64,000 bases of DNA from Eurosta solidaginis (Eukaryota; Arthropoda; Insecta; Diptera; Tephritidae), in the NCBI RefSeq assembly GCF_040869045.1, contig NW_027136910.1, forward strand, positions 434,001-498,000, given 5' to 3'. Both the position numbers and the translations under genes were made by a program. This document shows positions 39,266-49,337 of this stretch, one piece after another. How positions within the stretch are numbered: the first letter of the stretch is position 1; each line of letters opens with the position of its first letter. The notes under the pieces are model-generated. The model ran no database searches, was not told the origin of the DNA, and worked only from the letters and a program-made list of their open reading frames with translations.

Positions 39266-39760
39266 CGTCGGACGAAGTGATGGGGAAGTTAAACCCCATG
39301 AGTGCTGCTTCACTATCTGAAAAATGCATACCACGCACCTTCCCACCTATATACCAGCCGATTCTGAAAAACGGGCTGACAGCGACACATTAAGTTGCTC
39401 AGAGTAGACACCAGCTCCCACGCCGCAGTCAAATTGAGACCCCCGTGTAAACCGAAATCGCGGCCTTCCTGTGCACCCGTTCTGCCTCACGTCACCTCTT
39501 GAGGGGGAATTTGCTTATAACTCCTGTAAAAATATTGCCTCACGCTCTAACAGTCAGAATCACGAAGAAGCTTTCTATTAGAGCATTTATTACAGCTTCG
39601 GACAAATTCGAACTAAAGGCAGCCGCGCAGTACAGCTCCCAGTGCTTCTAGGGCTGTTAAGAGTGGAAATGAAAAATTTTCGAAATATTTAGAATAATTT
39701 TAGTCAAAAAACTGCAGAATCAGCCTCACAAGAAGACTATGATGAAAAAATTCAAATCAG
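39266..39760. other. No gene; GC-richer unassigned sequence
   Basis: May be LINE-derived sequence upstream of retroposon K (for example GTGCTGCCGTCGGACGAAGT, TTCCCACCTATATACCAGC). Not assigned. Confidence 0.35.
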
Positions 39761-40895
39761 TTTTTATACTCAGCGTGCTTTGTACACAGAGTATATTAAC
39801 CTTGATTGGGTAACGGTTGGTTGTACAGGTATAAAGGAATCGAGATAGATATAGACTTCTATATATCAAAATCATCTGTATCGAAAAAAAATTTGATTGA
39901 GCCATGTCCGTCCGTTAGCACGATAGCTTGAGTAAATATTGAGATATCTTCACCAAATTTGGTACACTGGCTTATCTGGACCCAGAATAGATTGTTATTG
40001 AAAATGAGTGAAATCGGATGATAACCACGCCCACTTTTTATACGCATAAAATGTTGGAAAACACAAAAAACCTGATAATTTAGTAAATAATACACCTAGA
40101 ATGTTGAAATTTGACATGTGGACTGATATTGAGACTCTTGATAAAAATTTGGAAAATTTTTTTAAATGGACGTGGGACCGCCCACTTTTGATAAAATCAA
40201 TTTTACAAATATTATTAATCATAAATCAAAAACTGTTAAACCTATCGTAACAAAATTCGGCAGAGTGGTTGCCTTTACTATAAGGAATGCTTTGAAGAAA
40301 AATTAACGAAATCGCTTAAGGACCACGCCCACTTTTATATAAAATATTTTTAGAAGGGTCGTGGACGAATAAAATAAGCTATATCTTTGCAAAAAAGAGC
40401 TTTATACCAATGGTATTTCATTACCCAAGTGGATTTATAACAATAAATATGAAAAACTTCAAATCTAAAAAAATGGGCGTGGCACCTCCCCTTTTAAGAC
40501 TAAGCAATTTTCTATGTTTCGGGAGCCATAACTCGAAGAAAAATTAGCGGATCGTAATAAAATTGGGTACACACATTTTCCTTACACCATATTATTATTT
40601 CTAGTAAAAATGGACGAGATCGGATAAAGACAACGCCCACTTTTATATAAAAGATTTTTAAAGGGGTCGTAGACGAAAATAACTTAGCTATAACTTAGCA
40701 AGAAATAGTTTTGAATCAATGATATTTCACTTGTCAAGTTTTACTGTAAGAGGAAATGGGGAGACATTTTTTTAAAAGGGCGGTGCCACGTGTTATGTAG
40801 AAAAGTAATTTATCTGAAATGAAATGTACAATTAAAGCTCACGCTAAGTATCTAATGTTCGGTTACACCCGAACTTAGACACCTTTACTTGTTTT
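39761..40895 (+). mobile_element. Long non-coding repeat family X, copy 2
   Basis: Begins TTTTTATACTCAGCGTGCTT and ends with hairpin GTTCGG/CCGAAC (40857-40874) and TTTACTTGTTTT. Shares with copy 1 the first ~150 bases (AACGGTTGGTTGTACAGGTA, ATCGAGATAGATATAGACTT) and the CACGCCCACTTTT phrases. The middle is diverged and there are no 130-bp units. Confidence 0.8.
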
Positions 40896-41149
40896 AATAC
40901 ACGTTGTCATCCTGCTCGGGTGGAGAAGCTTCTAGCTTATATTCTCATTTAGCGATTATATTTAACGGTTAACCAGAAAAGGCAATTCGGGTGATTGCGG
41001 ATAACAACTTTTATACAAGAACAATAAAGGGCTTTCTCAGTGAGATATGTTTTGTTTTCAATTGTTTCAGTCTTTATCAGTGATTAATTTTTAATTTCAA
41101 ACGTTTTCTCACTATCACTGAGATCGTGTATAGTGATTTATTGCGTAAA

Positions 41150-41484
41150 GGGCCCATTATTGATACTTAGCATAGACTTGACTTGGCTTGAGAACTGTCA
41201 CAGTTCTGTTAAATGAACATTGCATATTACTGATCACTCAAAACTTAGCAACACTTAACTCGATTTAGAAGTCTGTTGAATTTTGATTTTCCATGTAAGT
41301 TCTAAGTGACGTTTACATTTTGATATGCCATTTGTTTCTTTCCATTTCATTTTGACATTTTGTCAAACAAATTGACATTTATTGATTATGATGCCAGATT
41401 GTATGCGCTAAGTATAATCGTGGCTAAGTTGCCAAGTTTACGCCAAATCAAGTCAAGTCTATGCTAAGTATCAGTAATGGGCCC
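41150..41484. mobile_element. MITE with GGGCCCATTA terminal inverted repeats
   Basis: The left end GGGCCCATTATTGATACTTA (41150) is the inverse of the right end TAAGTATCAGTAATGGGCCC (41484). Matching continues through GCATAGACTTGACTTG for about 40 bases with few changes. 335 bp, no frame. AAA/TTT flanks may extend the inverted repeat, so the target duplication is unclear. Confidence 0.85.
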
Positions 41485-42170
41485 TTTCTTTAGGCTTTTT
41501 AAAACTGTTAAGTTGCGACCGTAATAGGTTTCGGTAATGGCGAATCTCTCTTCTGTTATGTTAAAATTAAAATTAGGTCATTATAAGGGTCTGAAAATAA
41601 TTGTTATTTTTCAAGAAAAACATCATATCGTCTTTGTTCGGATCGCGGCCACTATTTCTTATCAATTTCCGGATTGTTCGGGATAATTTTGAGATCATTG
41701 CGAGACTTTTTTGTAGTAATGATAATTTAGGAAGTCGTTTGGGAACATTCGGGGCTATTTCTGGACTATTTTAAGATCGCTTCGGTATATTTTTGGGATC
41801 ATTCAATAGTGATTTCTAGATGATTTCGGGATTATATCAGCAACTAATAATAATAAATTTAGCATAATTTTGAAAAAAATCATTTATAAATACGCATAGT
41901 TATGAGGCTCTTATTATTATCGGATATAAAGGAACCATATTTTTTAAATCTACTCAATAAACACACAAGGTTGCATTTGCAGTTTGAAACAATTTATTAC
42001 GCAATTTTTTTTAAAGTGGCATTTTATTTTATGATAAATTGCGCAATAAATTGCCCAAATGGTATAAATTGCCAATTTGGTGTGTGTTGGTACACAGTAT
42101 AACAGAGCGTATTTTATCGGTAATCGGTTGTTCTCTTTCACTGACCATTTCCTTTATTTTGCTTCTCTGT
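41485..42170. other. No gene; degenerate GGGAT-CATT repeats
   Basis: Between 41640 and 41840, phrases such as TTCGGGATAATTTTGAGATC and TTTTGGGATCATTCAATAG recur imperfectly, a decayed minisatellite. Otherwise AT-rich. Confidence 0.45.
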
Positions 42171-42178
42171 CAGAAACC

Positions 42179-42496
42179 CATGGCTCAACTATATGATTGG
42201 CTCATCTCTACAGCAACAACATACCTTTGTTCAGGTTGTCAAAATCTTTGTGTTGGTGTTAGGCGAATGGAATGGAGGGAAATTAAGACGCTAAATTAGA
42301 TGCATTTACAAAAAAAAAAATAACTTAAAATGTGAAATATTTTTTAATAAATAAGCTAGCACGACGGCAAAAACGAATTGACAATTTGTTTTGGTACATT
42401 TTGCGTTTGCCATCTCGTTTTGACAATCCCTATGCCAGTGAAAAGAAAAAAATAAAATCAGCTGATGAGATGAGCCAACCATATAATTGAGCCATG
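42179..42496. mobile_element. hAT-type MITE with 8-bp target duplication
   Basis: Terminal inverted repeats CATGGCTCAACTATATG / CATATAATTGAGCCATG extend about 30 bases (with TTGGCTCATCTC and its complement). The 8-bp duplication CAGAAACC lies at 42171-42178 and 42497-42504. 318 bp, no frame. Eight-base duplications point to hAT. Confidence 0.88.
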
Positions 42497-42679
42497 CAGA
42501 AACCGAAACCAGAAGTACAGGCATTTAACCGACATTTAAAGAGTGCTCGTTAAATAATTGTTTTAATTGAAAATATCGGTTTCCGGAGCTGTTATTTGCG
42601 ATCTCTGATCCTGATCATTTCCTGTTTCGTTTTTTTTTTATGAATAAATGATGTTAATGTAAAATTTTTTCAACCTCAG

Positions 42680-43024
42680 AAAATCACCAGTTTTGCTGCA
42701 ATACTGCTCGTCGGAATATTCGCTTCACCTATAAGAGCGCATTTCAAAAAATTCGGTGGTGGCGGTTTTGGAGGTGGTTATGCAAGTGCCTTTGCCACAA
42801 GCCATGTTATAAACAATTATCAACTGGCACCAGACCAGGTACCGGTACCGGTTCCAGTTCCAGTGCATGTGACGAAATTTTTGCCTGTACCAATTCATAT
42901 TTCATCGCCTGAAGTATGGCCTAACAGTGGTTGGGCTGGTGGTTTTGGTGGTGCAAGCGCTTCGGCGTCGGCGTCTAAGGCTGCGGATTTTGATCTGTTA
43001 CAACTGTTGTGTGTGTTGCTTTAA
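42680..43024 (+). CDS. Host gene 3' exon: small secreted Gly-rich protein
   Basis: A 114-codon open exon not headed by an ATG: a pyrimidine tract TTTTTTCAACCTCAG ends at 42679 and the frame opens KITSFAAILLVGIFASPIRA. That is a signal peptide lacking only its first residue(s), which must come from an upstream exon ending in phase 0. The mature part has a Gly-rich block (FKKFGGGGFGGGYASAFATS), a Pro-Val repeat (VPVPVPVPVHVTKFLPVPIH), a second Gly/Ala/Ser block (GGFGGASASASASKA) and stops at TAA 43022-43024. The composition suggests a cuticle or other extracellular structural protein. In-frame stops just before the acceptor rule out a start in the preceding sequence. No exon 1 was identified. 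Confidence 0.7.
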   Translation, partial: KITSFAAILLVGIFASPIRAHFKKFGGGGFGGGYASAFATSHVINNYQLAPDQVPVPVPVPVHVTKFLPVPIHISSPEVWPNSGWAGGFGGASASASASKAADFDLLQLLCVLL

Positions 43025-43605
43025 CATTTTTAAAAACCCTTTTTTCCTCACCTCGGCCCCTAACACTATCTTATGCTGCTCTTAAGTTCCATATCCATCC
43101 TTCTACAGCTCTCCTTTTCTCTCTACCCTACCTTCTATAATTCCCACTCCACCCTCACCAAACACTGAAAGTATATCAAAATGGCGCCTAGAGCGATATT
43201 TCGGTCCGGTATTTCCCAATGCTGCCCGACTAACCAACCCACCCACAACCCGTTTTCTTTATACCTAGGTTCACTATGCCAAATATTGTATACGTATATG
43301 AAGGATGTCTATTCGAAATATCGGATATCTGTTTCGGCCATATTAGGATATATAGAAAACTGGCAAGCCTTTAAGCCCCCGGGCCCGTCGTTTCTGAGGG
43401 GGCCGCGATTTAGAGGTACTAAGACATTTTTTTTTTATTCAGGAGTCTTTAGTTCTTCCATGTGCAATTTTTAAGCCGAATTTCAAAAGCATTTCGTTTT
43501 AATATTATAGTGAAGTGTGAAGAATAATTTGAAAAGTTCTTTTCCTTAAAATTTAAGTACTTTTATTCTATTTCGGCCTTTATTTTGTAAATTTTTGTAA
43601 AAATT
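43025..43605. other. 3' flank of host exon; no gene seen
   Basis: Pyrimidine-rich to 43150, then a 97-codon frame (43181-43474) without recognisable content. No clear AATAAA near the stop. Confidence 0.4.
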
Positions 43606-43820
43606 TGTTTTCGAGCTCTAGGCCATGTATATGTAAATTAAAACACCAAAAATGCTTGTTTTACATATAAATTTTATATCTGTCAAATTTATTTTTATGA
43701 ATTTACTTTAATCGATATTTCGATTTCAAACTGAAATCATCTTCAGGACTGAAAGGCATGTAAAAACAAAAATATTAACACATAAAACATAACAACATTC
43801 CATAATTTTTAACTTACACT
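43606..43820 (-). repeat. Left inverted arm of Penelope-like element 2
   Basis: Reverse complement of 44715-44935, almost exact including CATTCCATAATTTTTAACTT at its inner end. Confidence 0.92.
43706..43755 (-). ncRNA. Hammerhead-ribozyme-like motif, sense to the Penelope ORF
   Basis: Minus strand: stem I strand CTTT...TC, core CTGAAGA, one extra T, helix II GATTTC/GAAATC with loop AGTTT, GAAA, TATC, then the stem I partner GATTAAAG. All core positions and helix II pair perfectly; helix III is minimal, as reported for Penelope hammerheads. Confidence 0.6.
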
Positions 43821-43982
43821 CTTGAGTGCACCTGATCGACTAATTTAACAAATCTTGAAATAAACAAGTACAAGGGAAAACGATAAACAAAAAAGTAAAC
43901 ATCCAAAGAACCGTAATAATAAACAAATTTTTACATAAACAACAATACGTTAAATAATAAGTAGTAAGTGGCGCTCAGCACA

Positions 43983-44702
43983 TTAGCGTTGGGACAGCAT
44001 ATTTGGAACGACACTCTTCTCACGAGGAATTGTAGTTGTTGTAATCAACCGACGATAGGCTGCCGCGCAGCCTTCTACATCTGCCTTAAAATTTATTCTT
44101 TGATCTCTTGGTGTATTGATAATATGAAGCATTTCTAATGTGTATCTTTTGTTGTAATGCCTCTCTTGTTGAATTACTGCTACGTTGTTTAAATCTGGAG
44201 AGTGTCCGGTTACTCTGCAATGTTGTGTCAAAGCTGTTTTATTATCATTAGCGTGGTCCCGATTTTTGATGTTAGATTTATGCGCGGAAATCCTTGTCTT
44301 TAATTTTGATTTTGTAGTCCCGACATATACTTTATTGCATACGTGGGACCCGTCGCCGTTACAGGAAATTTGGTATATTACGTCAGATTTCTCGTATTTT
44401 TCGATTTTGTCCTTTGTGTTGCTAAAAATTTGTTGTACGGTATTGTTGTAAGTGAAGGCCATTTGGAATTTTTCGTGGTCATACATATTGGAGTATTTTA
44501 GCCTGTTGGACAGTCCAGGGACATATACGGACGTTTTATATATTTTATTTTTATTATTATTTATTCGGTTGGTACTTGATTTTTCAAAATAATCGCGGAT
44601 ATAACCTTTTATGAGATATATCGGAAAGTCGTTGTTTTTAAGCATTTTTACAATAATCTCTATATTTTTATTATGGTATATTTCATCACTGATGGTCAGC
44701 AC
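43983..44702 (-). pseudogene. Penelope-like GIY-YIG endonuclease domain (5'-truncated)
   Basis: A 239-codon frame. The N-terminal part (DFPIYLIKGYIRDYFEKSST) is the end of the RT/linker. The endonuclease follows: YKTSVYVPGLSNRLKYSNMY, then IYQISCNGDGSHVCNKVYVG (the Penelope variant of GIY-YIG with its Cys/His insertion), KLKTRISAHKSNIKNRD (catalytic Arg and His) and ALTQHCRVTGHSPDLNNVAV, with the Glu-containing REMLHI-type segment TLEMLHIINTPRDQRINF. The domain looks intact to its stop at 43983. Without the RT it cannot replicate itself. It would nick DNA for target-primed reverse transcription. Confidence 0.9.
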
Positions 44703-44714
44703 TCTTCGAATAAA

Positions 44715-44935
44715 AGTTAAAAATTATGGAATGTTGTTATGTTTTATGTGTTAATATTTTTGTTTTTACATGCCTTTCAGTCCTGAAGATGATTTCAGTT
44801 TGAAATCGAAATATCGATTAAAGTAAATTCATAAAAATAAATTTGACAGATATAAAATTTATATGTAAAACAAGCATTTTTGGTGTTTTAATTTACATAT
44901 ACATGGCCTAGAGCTCGAAAACAAATTTTTATAAA
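44715..44935 (+). repeat. Right inverted arm of Penelope-like element 2
   Basis: Reverse complement of 43606-43820. Confidence 0.92.
44774..44823 (+). ncRNA. Hammerhead-ribozyme-like motif, antisense to the Penelope ORF
   Basis: Mirror copy of 43706-43755: CTTT 44774-44777, CTGAAGA 44783-44789, helix II 44791-44796 with 44802-44807, GAAA 44808-44811, GATTAAAG 44816-44823. Confidence 0.6.
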
Positions 44936-45329
44936 AACTTAAAATTTAAGAATAAATATTTCATTTGGCAGCTGGCACAAAACCATTCAGGTTCTGCATC
45001 CGGTTCGACTATTGTTAATGATTTTTTGCCTGGGCCTTCGAACAGCGAGGAGACAATAAAAACATCAAACAAAAATATATGTTTACATGAATCCGAAATC
45101 GTAAAGTTTCGTGGGGACACTTACATAAGCATACTTTCGGGAGTTAAACTATAAAAATATTTTATAATAAAATTTCAAATCAAAAATAAATAGTGGGGTT
45201 CTCATTTTAAGTGGTCTAAAACCCACAACACTTATGAAGGTTCATCTTGAAAAAGTATTCCAACAATACCACCAACTCTGTATCAAAGTTCAGATTATTT
45301 AAACGACTTCGACATCGGTACCGTGAATA

Positions 45330-45785
45330 ATGAGTTCACTTCTGAACGAAATATTTCATCGACGAAAAAGTGTCCTGTATTTTCCACGTGATCGTCAGGA
45401 CGAGGCATTTCCTACCTCGTTGTTAAACAGAATCTTGCCAAATGGAGAGAAAGTGGAGCGTGACTGGTTGGTGTGGAATAATAGCAATGCTTTTTATTGC
45501 CTACCATATCGTCTGTTAAGCACTAATACTTTAAATCGACCCAAAATTTGTTGTCCTGGCAGATATCCGAAATTGTAGGTGGGAAGAAGCTATACGATAA
45601 ACTGCCAGCACACGAAAATACTCAAGATCACATTAAATGTTATATTCAATGGCGATCTTTACAAAATTTAATTCAAAAAGAGGCTACAATTGATATACTT
45701 ATTAATGAATAGCTAATCACTGAAAATCAAAAGTGGAAAGAAATTTTATATAGAACACGTGAGGGAAACTACATATCGTTAGCTT
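45330..45785 (+). pseudogene. ZMYM1-like hAT transposase, TTF zinc-finger region
   Basis: 45330-45578 gives NRILPNGEKVERDWLVWNNS then NAFYCLPYRLLSTNTLNRPK (family: RDWLVWS....FCFPCRLF; the first Cys positions changed to Tyr here). The next frame gives GGKKLYDKLPAHENTQDHIK, CYIQWRSLQNLIQKE and ENQKWKEILYRT. This is the DNA-binding TTF finger region of ZMYM1-like hAT proteins. In-frame stops and a frameshift near 45577. It ends at the inverted-repeat boundary 45786. Upstream 44950-45330 has weak N-terminal traces (SGSTIVNDFLPGPS). Confidence 0.8.
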
Positions 45786-46109
45786 AATGTGAAAATGTGC
45801 TAAGTCAACTTTTACGAATTTTACAGGAGACGAAAAAAATTGATAACTTGAAATAACCTTCTTTTTTCAAAACTGTGAATGAAAATACCTTAATTGCAAT
45901 GCTTTTGAGTGTAGAAGCTTTAAAAAAGTTAAATAAAAGTCATGTATGCCAACCCAGCAGCTATTTTATGACTTAGCACAATTTCCGCACTCATAACGAA
46001 TTTTTTCTCCAGACCTAACACTTTTTACTCAATATGTTTTCCCATCACTCCTCACCTTTAATGATTGAAATAAAACACTAAAACTGTATATTGCACAAAA
46101 AATACTATT

Positions 46110-47365
46110 TGGAGCCAAGCACAGCTGCTCAACTGCGTTGTTGAAAATATTGGACGATATACGGGTGCCTTTTGATAAAAATCAGCTCACGTTGCTCTGT
46201 CTATTAGATTTTTCGAAAGCTTTTGACTCTGTCAATCACCAGTTGCTTTGTAACAAACTGAGAAAATATTTTGGATTCAGTGGAAATGCAGTGAAGATTA
46301 TGGATAGCTATCTGACCGGTAGTTGCCAGCAAGAAAGCACGGGCTACGAAATATCGCAGTCAAAATGTTTAACTCTGGGAGTTCCACAAGGTTCCATCCT
46401 TGGACCCCTATTATTCAGCCTGTTTCTAAATGACATTTTCCTAGAGTGCAGTGACGTTAGAATGCATGCCTATGCTGATAGTATTAGTAACACCAATGAC
46501 CTTTGCGCTAAATTAAATGGCGATTTGTTGAAAGTGTCGCACTGGGCTAGCAAAAATGGTGTCTGCCTCAACGCAGGTAAGTCTTCTGTATTATCAAGGA
46601 AAAAGATCGTTATTGGTAATATTGGTAATCTACCTATCATACATATTGATAACAACGTGATTAATATTGTTAACAAGGTTAAGACCTGGGATTTGTTGTT
46701 AACTCTAGTCTTACTTGCGTTGATCATGTTAATTTCATGGTTGGGAGGGTATACTGCACACTCCGAAATCTAAGACAGTCGTCAATATTTACGCCAGTTG
46801 CCATACGTAAAAAAATTGCAGCTCAACTATTGTTGCCGATAATAACCTATTCAGAGTTGGTATACAATAAATTAGATTCATGTTCCGCTCATAAAATTGA
46901 TGTTGCGTTCAACCACATAACGCGATATGTGTATGGCCTATGTAAGTTTGACCATATTTCTGCTTAGAGAACTAAGCTTCTGGGTTGGGAAATCCATGCT
47001 TTTTTGAAAGTGAGCAGTTGTATTTTTCTCGTTCAGCTGATTGTCACAAAAACGCCCTCTTATCTATATGAAAAGCTTGTTTTTCCTAGGTCTAGTCGTT
47101 TGAATAATTTAATCGTGCCGAGTTTCAACTTTGCGGCTTCAACAAGACTCTTTTTTGTAAATACTATACACACTTGGAATTCCAGACCGGCTGCCACAAA
47201 GAACCGTATAAACCATAATTTTTAAATTTAAATTAAATTGATTTTGTTAACATAAATATTATTGAGTAAGAGTTATGTGATTAAAGTTGTACTAAAAAAG
47301 ACTGCAGTCAGGTCTTATTGTACTAATGTTTCCTAAATATATAATAATAATAATAATAATAATTT
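46110..47365 (+). mobile_element. Non-LTR retrotransposon 3' half (CR1/Daphne-like)
   Basis: 5'-truncated LINE with RT (46138-46773), C-terminal part (46737-46967, 47004-47225) and a (TAA)n tail at 47341-47362. It lies inside the composite at 45786-48728. Confidence 0.8.
46138..47225 (+). pseudogene. CR1/Daphne-like reverse transcriptase and C-terminus
   Basis: Frame 46138-46773: LTLLCLLDFSKAFDSVNHQL (first catalytic Asp), CLTLGVPQGSILGPLLFSLF, and HAYADSISNTND. The second active-site Asp of YADD is replaced by Ser. Then 46737-46967 (RKKIAAQLLLPIITYSELVY) and 47004-47225 (KTPSYLYEKLVFPRSSRLNN, TIHTWNSRPAATKN) supply the C-terminal region in other frames. Inactive. Confidence 0.82.
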
Positions 47366-47369
47366 GTCA

Positions 47370-48090
47370 AACTATTTCTAACGGTTCTGATCTGGACTCT
47401 TTTGCCGGATGGTGCGCAGACAATAATTTATATTTAAATTCAAACAAATGCTGTGCTGTTTCTTATTCCAAAAAACAACTGCCACATACTTTATCTACAA
47501 ACTAAATACTAAATATCTTAATCGTTGTCAATGGAGTAAAGACTTGAGTCTAATTTTTAACTCCAAACTCTCTTTTGTTGCAATGTTTGGGTTCAAAAGA
47601 CATAACACCAGTGACTAGACCAGAAGGTACTTCATATATCCTTGGTCAGAAGTCTTCTTGAATATTGCTCTGCTCAATAATATGGAATCCTTCCTATGAA
47701 TATAACTCCTATAAAATTGAGAGAGTTCAACAATTTTTTACATTTACGTATGCTTCACTGGCCAGACGGCGTCCCATCCTATAATCTAATAAACGTTAGC
47801 ATGAATTGCTCTGATTTATCTAATTTGCTTATTCCATATGATCTTCGGCATAATAGATTATTTATCTAAATAACTAATAAAACGAATTATGCTATGAATG
47901 AACCTATAACTAGGACTATACATCTAGCAAATCGATTCAGTACTGTTCTTAATTTTGATAACAGCTTATATAAGTTTAAGCTTGAATTGTTTTTTATTTT
48001 TAACTAGTCTGTAACAAAGCATGTAGTTATCGACATGTAGGAATTGAAGTAGATTATGGTCAGCGCAAAGCATTTATCAAGCACCAAAGG
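47370..48090 (+). pseudogene. Second non-LTR RT C-terminal fragment, heavily decayed
   Basis: Short frame pieces: FAGWCADNNLYLNSNKCCAV, SYSKKQL, then IIWNPSYEYNSYKIERVQQF and LLIPYDLRHNRLF. These are post-palm words of LINE RTs (W..DN.L.LN..KC; ..WNP....I..IERVQ..F). No continuous frame. Confidence 0.65.
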
Positions 48091-48095
48091 CATGT

Positions 48096-48445
48096 CTCAA
48101 TTGGGTGAATCCAATTTCAAGGGGCTGTGTAGGCAACCCTCTCAAGGGGTTCCCAGCGCAATATATAGCTTCTCCAACCCAATTGCCAACCTCGCCTACC
48201 CGTGGCGAATTCTGTTTCATTGACAGACGAGGCTCTGGCGACCCCAAGTTCCTCATGGAACTAGGGGGTGGGGAGGACGGGATGGCCTAGAAGGTTTAAT
48301 GTCATATAAATCGTTCCCAAGATGGTCGGACTAGTACCTTAATAATGCTTTTTTACCGGAACGTGCCGGATCTATATGCGGCAAAGGACCATCAACATCG
48401 GCCCAAAGCCTTCGGGGAGTGTCTTTATCGTTAATACAACAACAA
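48096..48445 (+). mobile_element. Retroposon K copy 2
   Basis: Starts part-way (TTTCAAGGGGCTGTGTAGGC) and shares GACGAGGCTCTGGCGACCCC, AGGTTTAATGTCATATAAAT and the end TTATCGTTAATACAACAACAA. A decayed, 5'-truncated copy. Confidence 0.85.
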
Positions 48446-48728
48446 CAACAAAGCATGTACTTTTAGACTGAATGAATTATAAGGCGCTTCAGCTTTGCTG
48501 AAAGCTGAGGCAATTTTAACAGCACGCAATTAACGAAGAAATAAAAAATTTGGTTTGGTTAATATGTACTTTTGTACTTTTCTGAAGAGGGAAGCAATCA
48601 TGTCTGAAAGAAAAAAGATCGTAATTTTTACTAATTTTTGTCTTGTGATCGATGTATTTTGAATTCAGTTTTAAAACTGCATTAAAATACAATTTTTAAA
48701 AAAAAGTGACTTAGCACATTTTCACATT

Positions 48729-49337
48729 TAGCTAATGATATATGAGATCAACGCAAGGAAGCCAAGTATTTTGCTATTATCGTTGATGCTACGCCTGATG
48801 CTAGTCACGTTGAACAGACTACGTTCATTTTGCGCTACCTCCATTTCATTTCGAAAGCAACAAATTTTACAATTCAAGAACGGTTTTTGGCTTTCGTGGA
48901 TTGTAACCAAAAAACTGGTCAGGAAATCGCAGATTTAATTTGCTATACTCTAGGTAAACATGAAATCCCATTAAAAGATTGTTGTGCACAAGGGAATGAT
49001 AACGGGCCAACATGAAATGAGCTTACAACGGAGCAGAACGTCATATTCTCAACAAAAGCTCGAATGCTGATTACTCGCCTTGTGCAACCCACAGTCTCAA
49101 TTTATGTGGTATTGATGCTGCAGAATGTTGTACGACTGCAATTACTTTCTTCGGAGTTGTGCAAAAATGTTTTACTATTTTCAGCAGTAGTCCACAACGA
49201 CATCCTCAAAAAAAAAAAAAAAAAGTGTACCGAGCTCTCTTCACAGTCTTTCAGACACTAGGTGGTCGGCTAGAATTAAGGCAATCAGACCATTCGCAAA
49301 CTATGTTCCAAGATTAACACAAGCACTAAACGCATTA
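48729..49337 (+). pseudogene. ZMYM1-like hAT transposase, catalytic core part
   Basis: Frames give YFAIIVDATPDASHVEQTTF (catalytic Asp in VDATPD), LRYLHFISKATNFTIQERFL, FVDCNQKTGQEIADLICYTL and CCAQGNDNGPT (the C.QG.DN motif). After a break they give HSLNLCGIDAAECC, FFGVVQKCFTIFSSSPQR and SLSDTRWSARIKAIRPF (the RW motif). This is the RNase-H-like core of the ZMYM1-like hAT group. A poly-A slip near 49208-49223 shifts the frame. It stops at NALL, where the LINE was inserted; CCT AAG CTA continues it at 51493. Confidence 0.88.
49331..49337. repeat. Target-site duplication, left copy (LINE in hAT)
   Basis: CGCATTA, repeated at 51486-51492. Confidence 0.7.

Larger units (their letters stand above)
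43606..44935 (-). mobile_element. Penelope-like element 2 (endonuclease end with inverted arms)
   Basis: About 215-bp inverted arms (43606-43820 and 44715-44935; shared AGCTCTAGGCCATGTATATG, CACCAAAAATGCTTGTTTTA) enclose a minus-strand frame with a GIY-YIG domain. The RT part is missing. Each arm holds a hammerhead-like motif. Arrangement: antisense motif upstream of the ORF, sense motif downstream. Confidence 0.85.
45786..48728. mobile_element. Composite bounded by 22-bp inverted repeats
   Basis: AATGTGAAAATGTGCTAAGTCA (split here as AATGTGAAAA TGTGCTAAGTCA) at 45786-45807 is the exact inverse of 48707-48728. TAGCT lies outside both ends. The interior is two LINE fragments and retroposon K, with no transposase. 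A third, diverged copy of the inverted repeat (TGACTTAGCACAATTTCC, 45971) suggests an original MITE of about 200 bp at 45786-45995 that later grew by insertions or by a second copy. Confidence 0.65.

Noticed and set aside
43983..44702. GIY-YIG homing endonuclease
   Set aside because: The Cys/His insertion, linker wording and inverted arms identify it as the C-terminus of a Penelope-like element.
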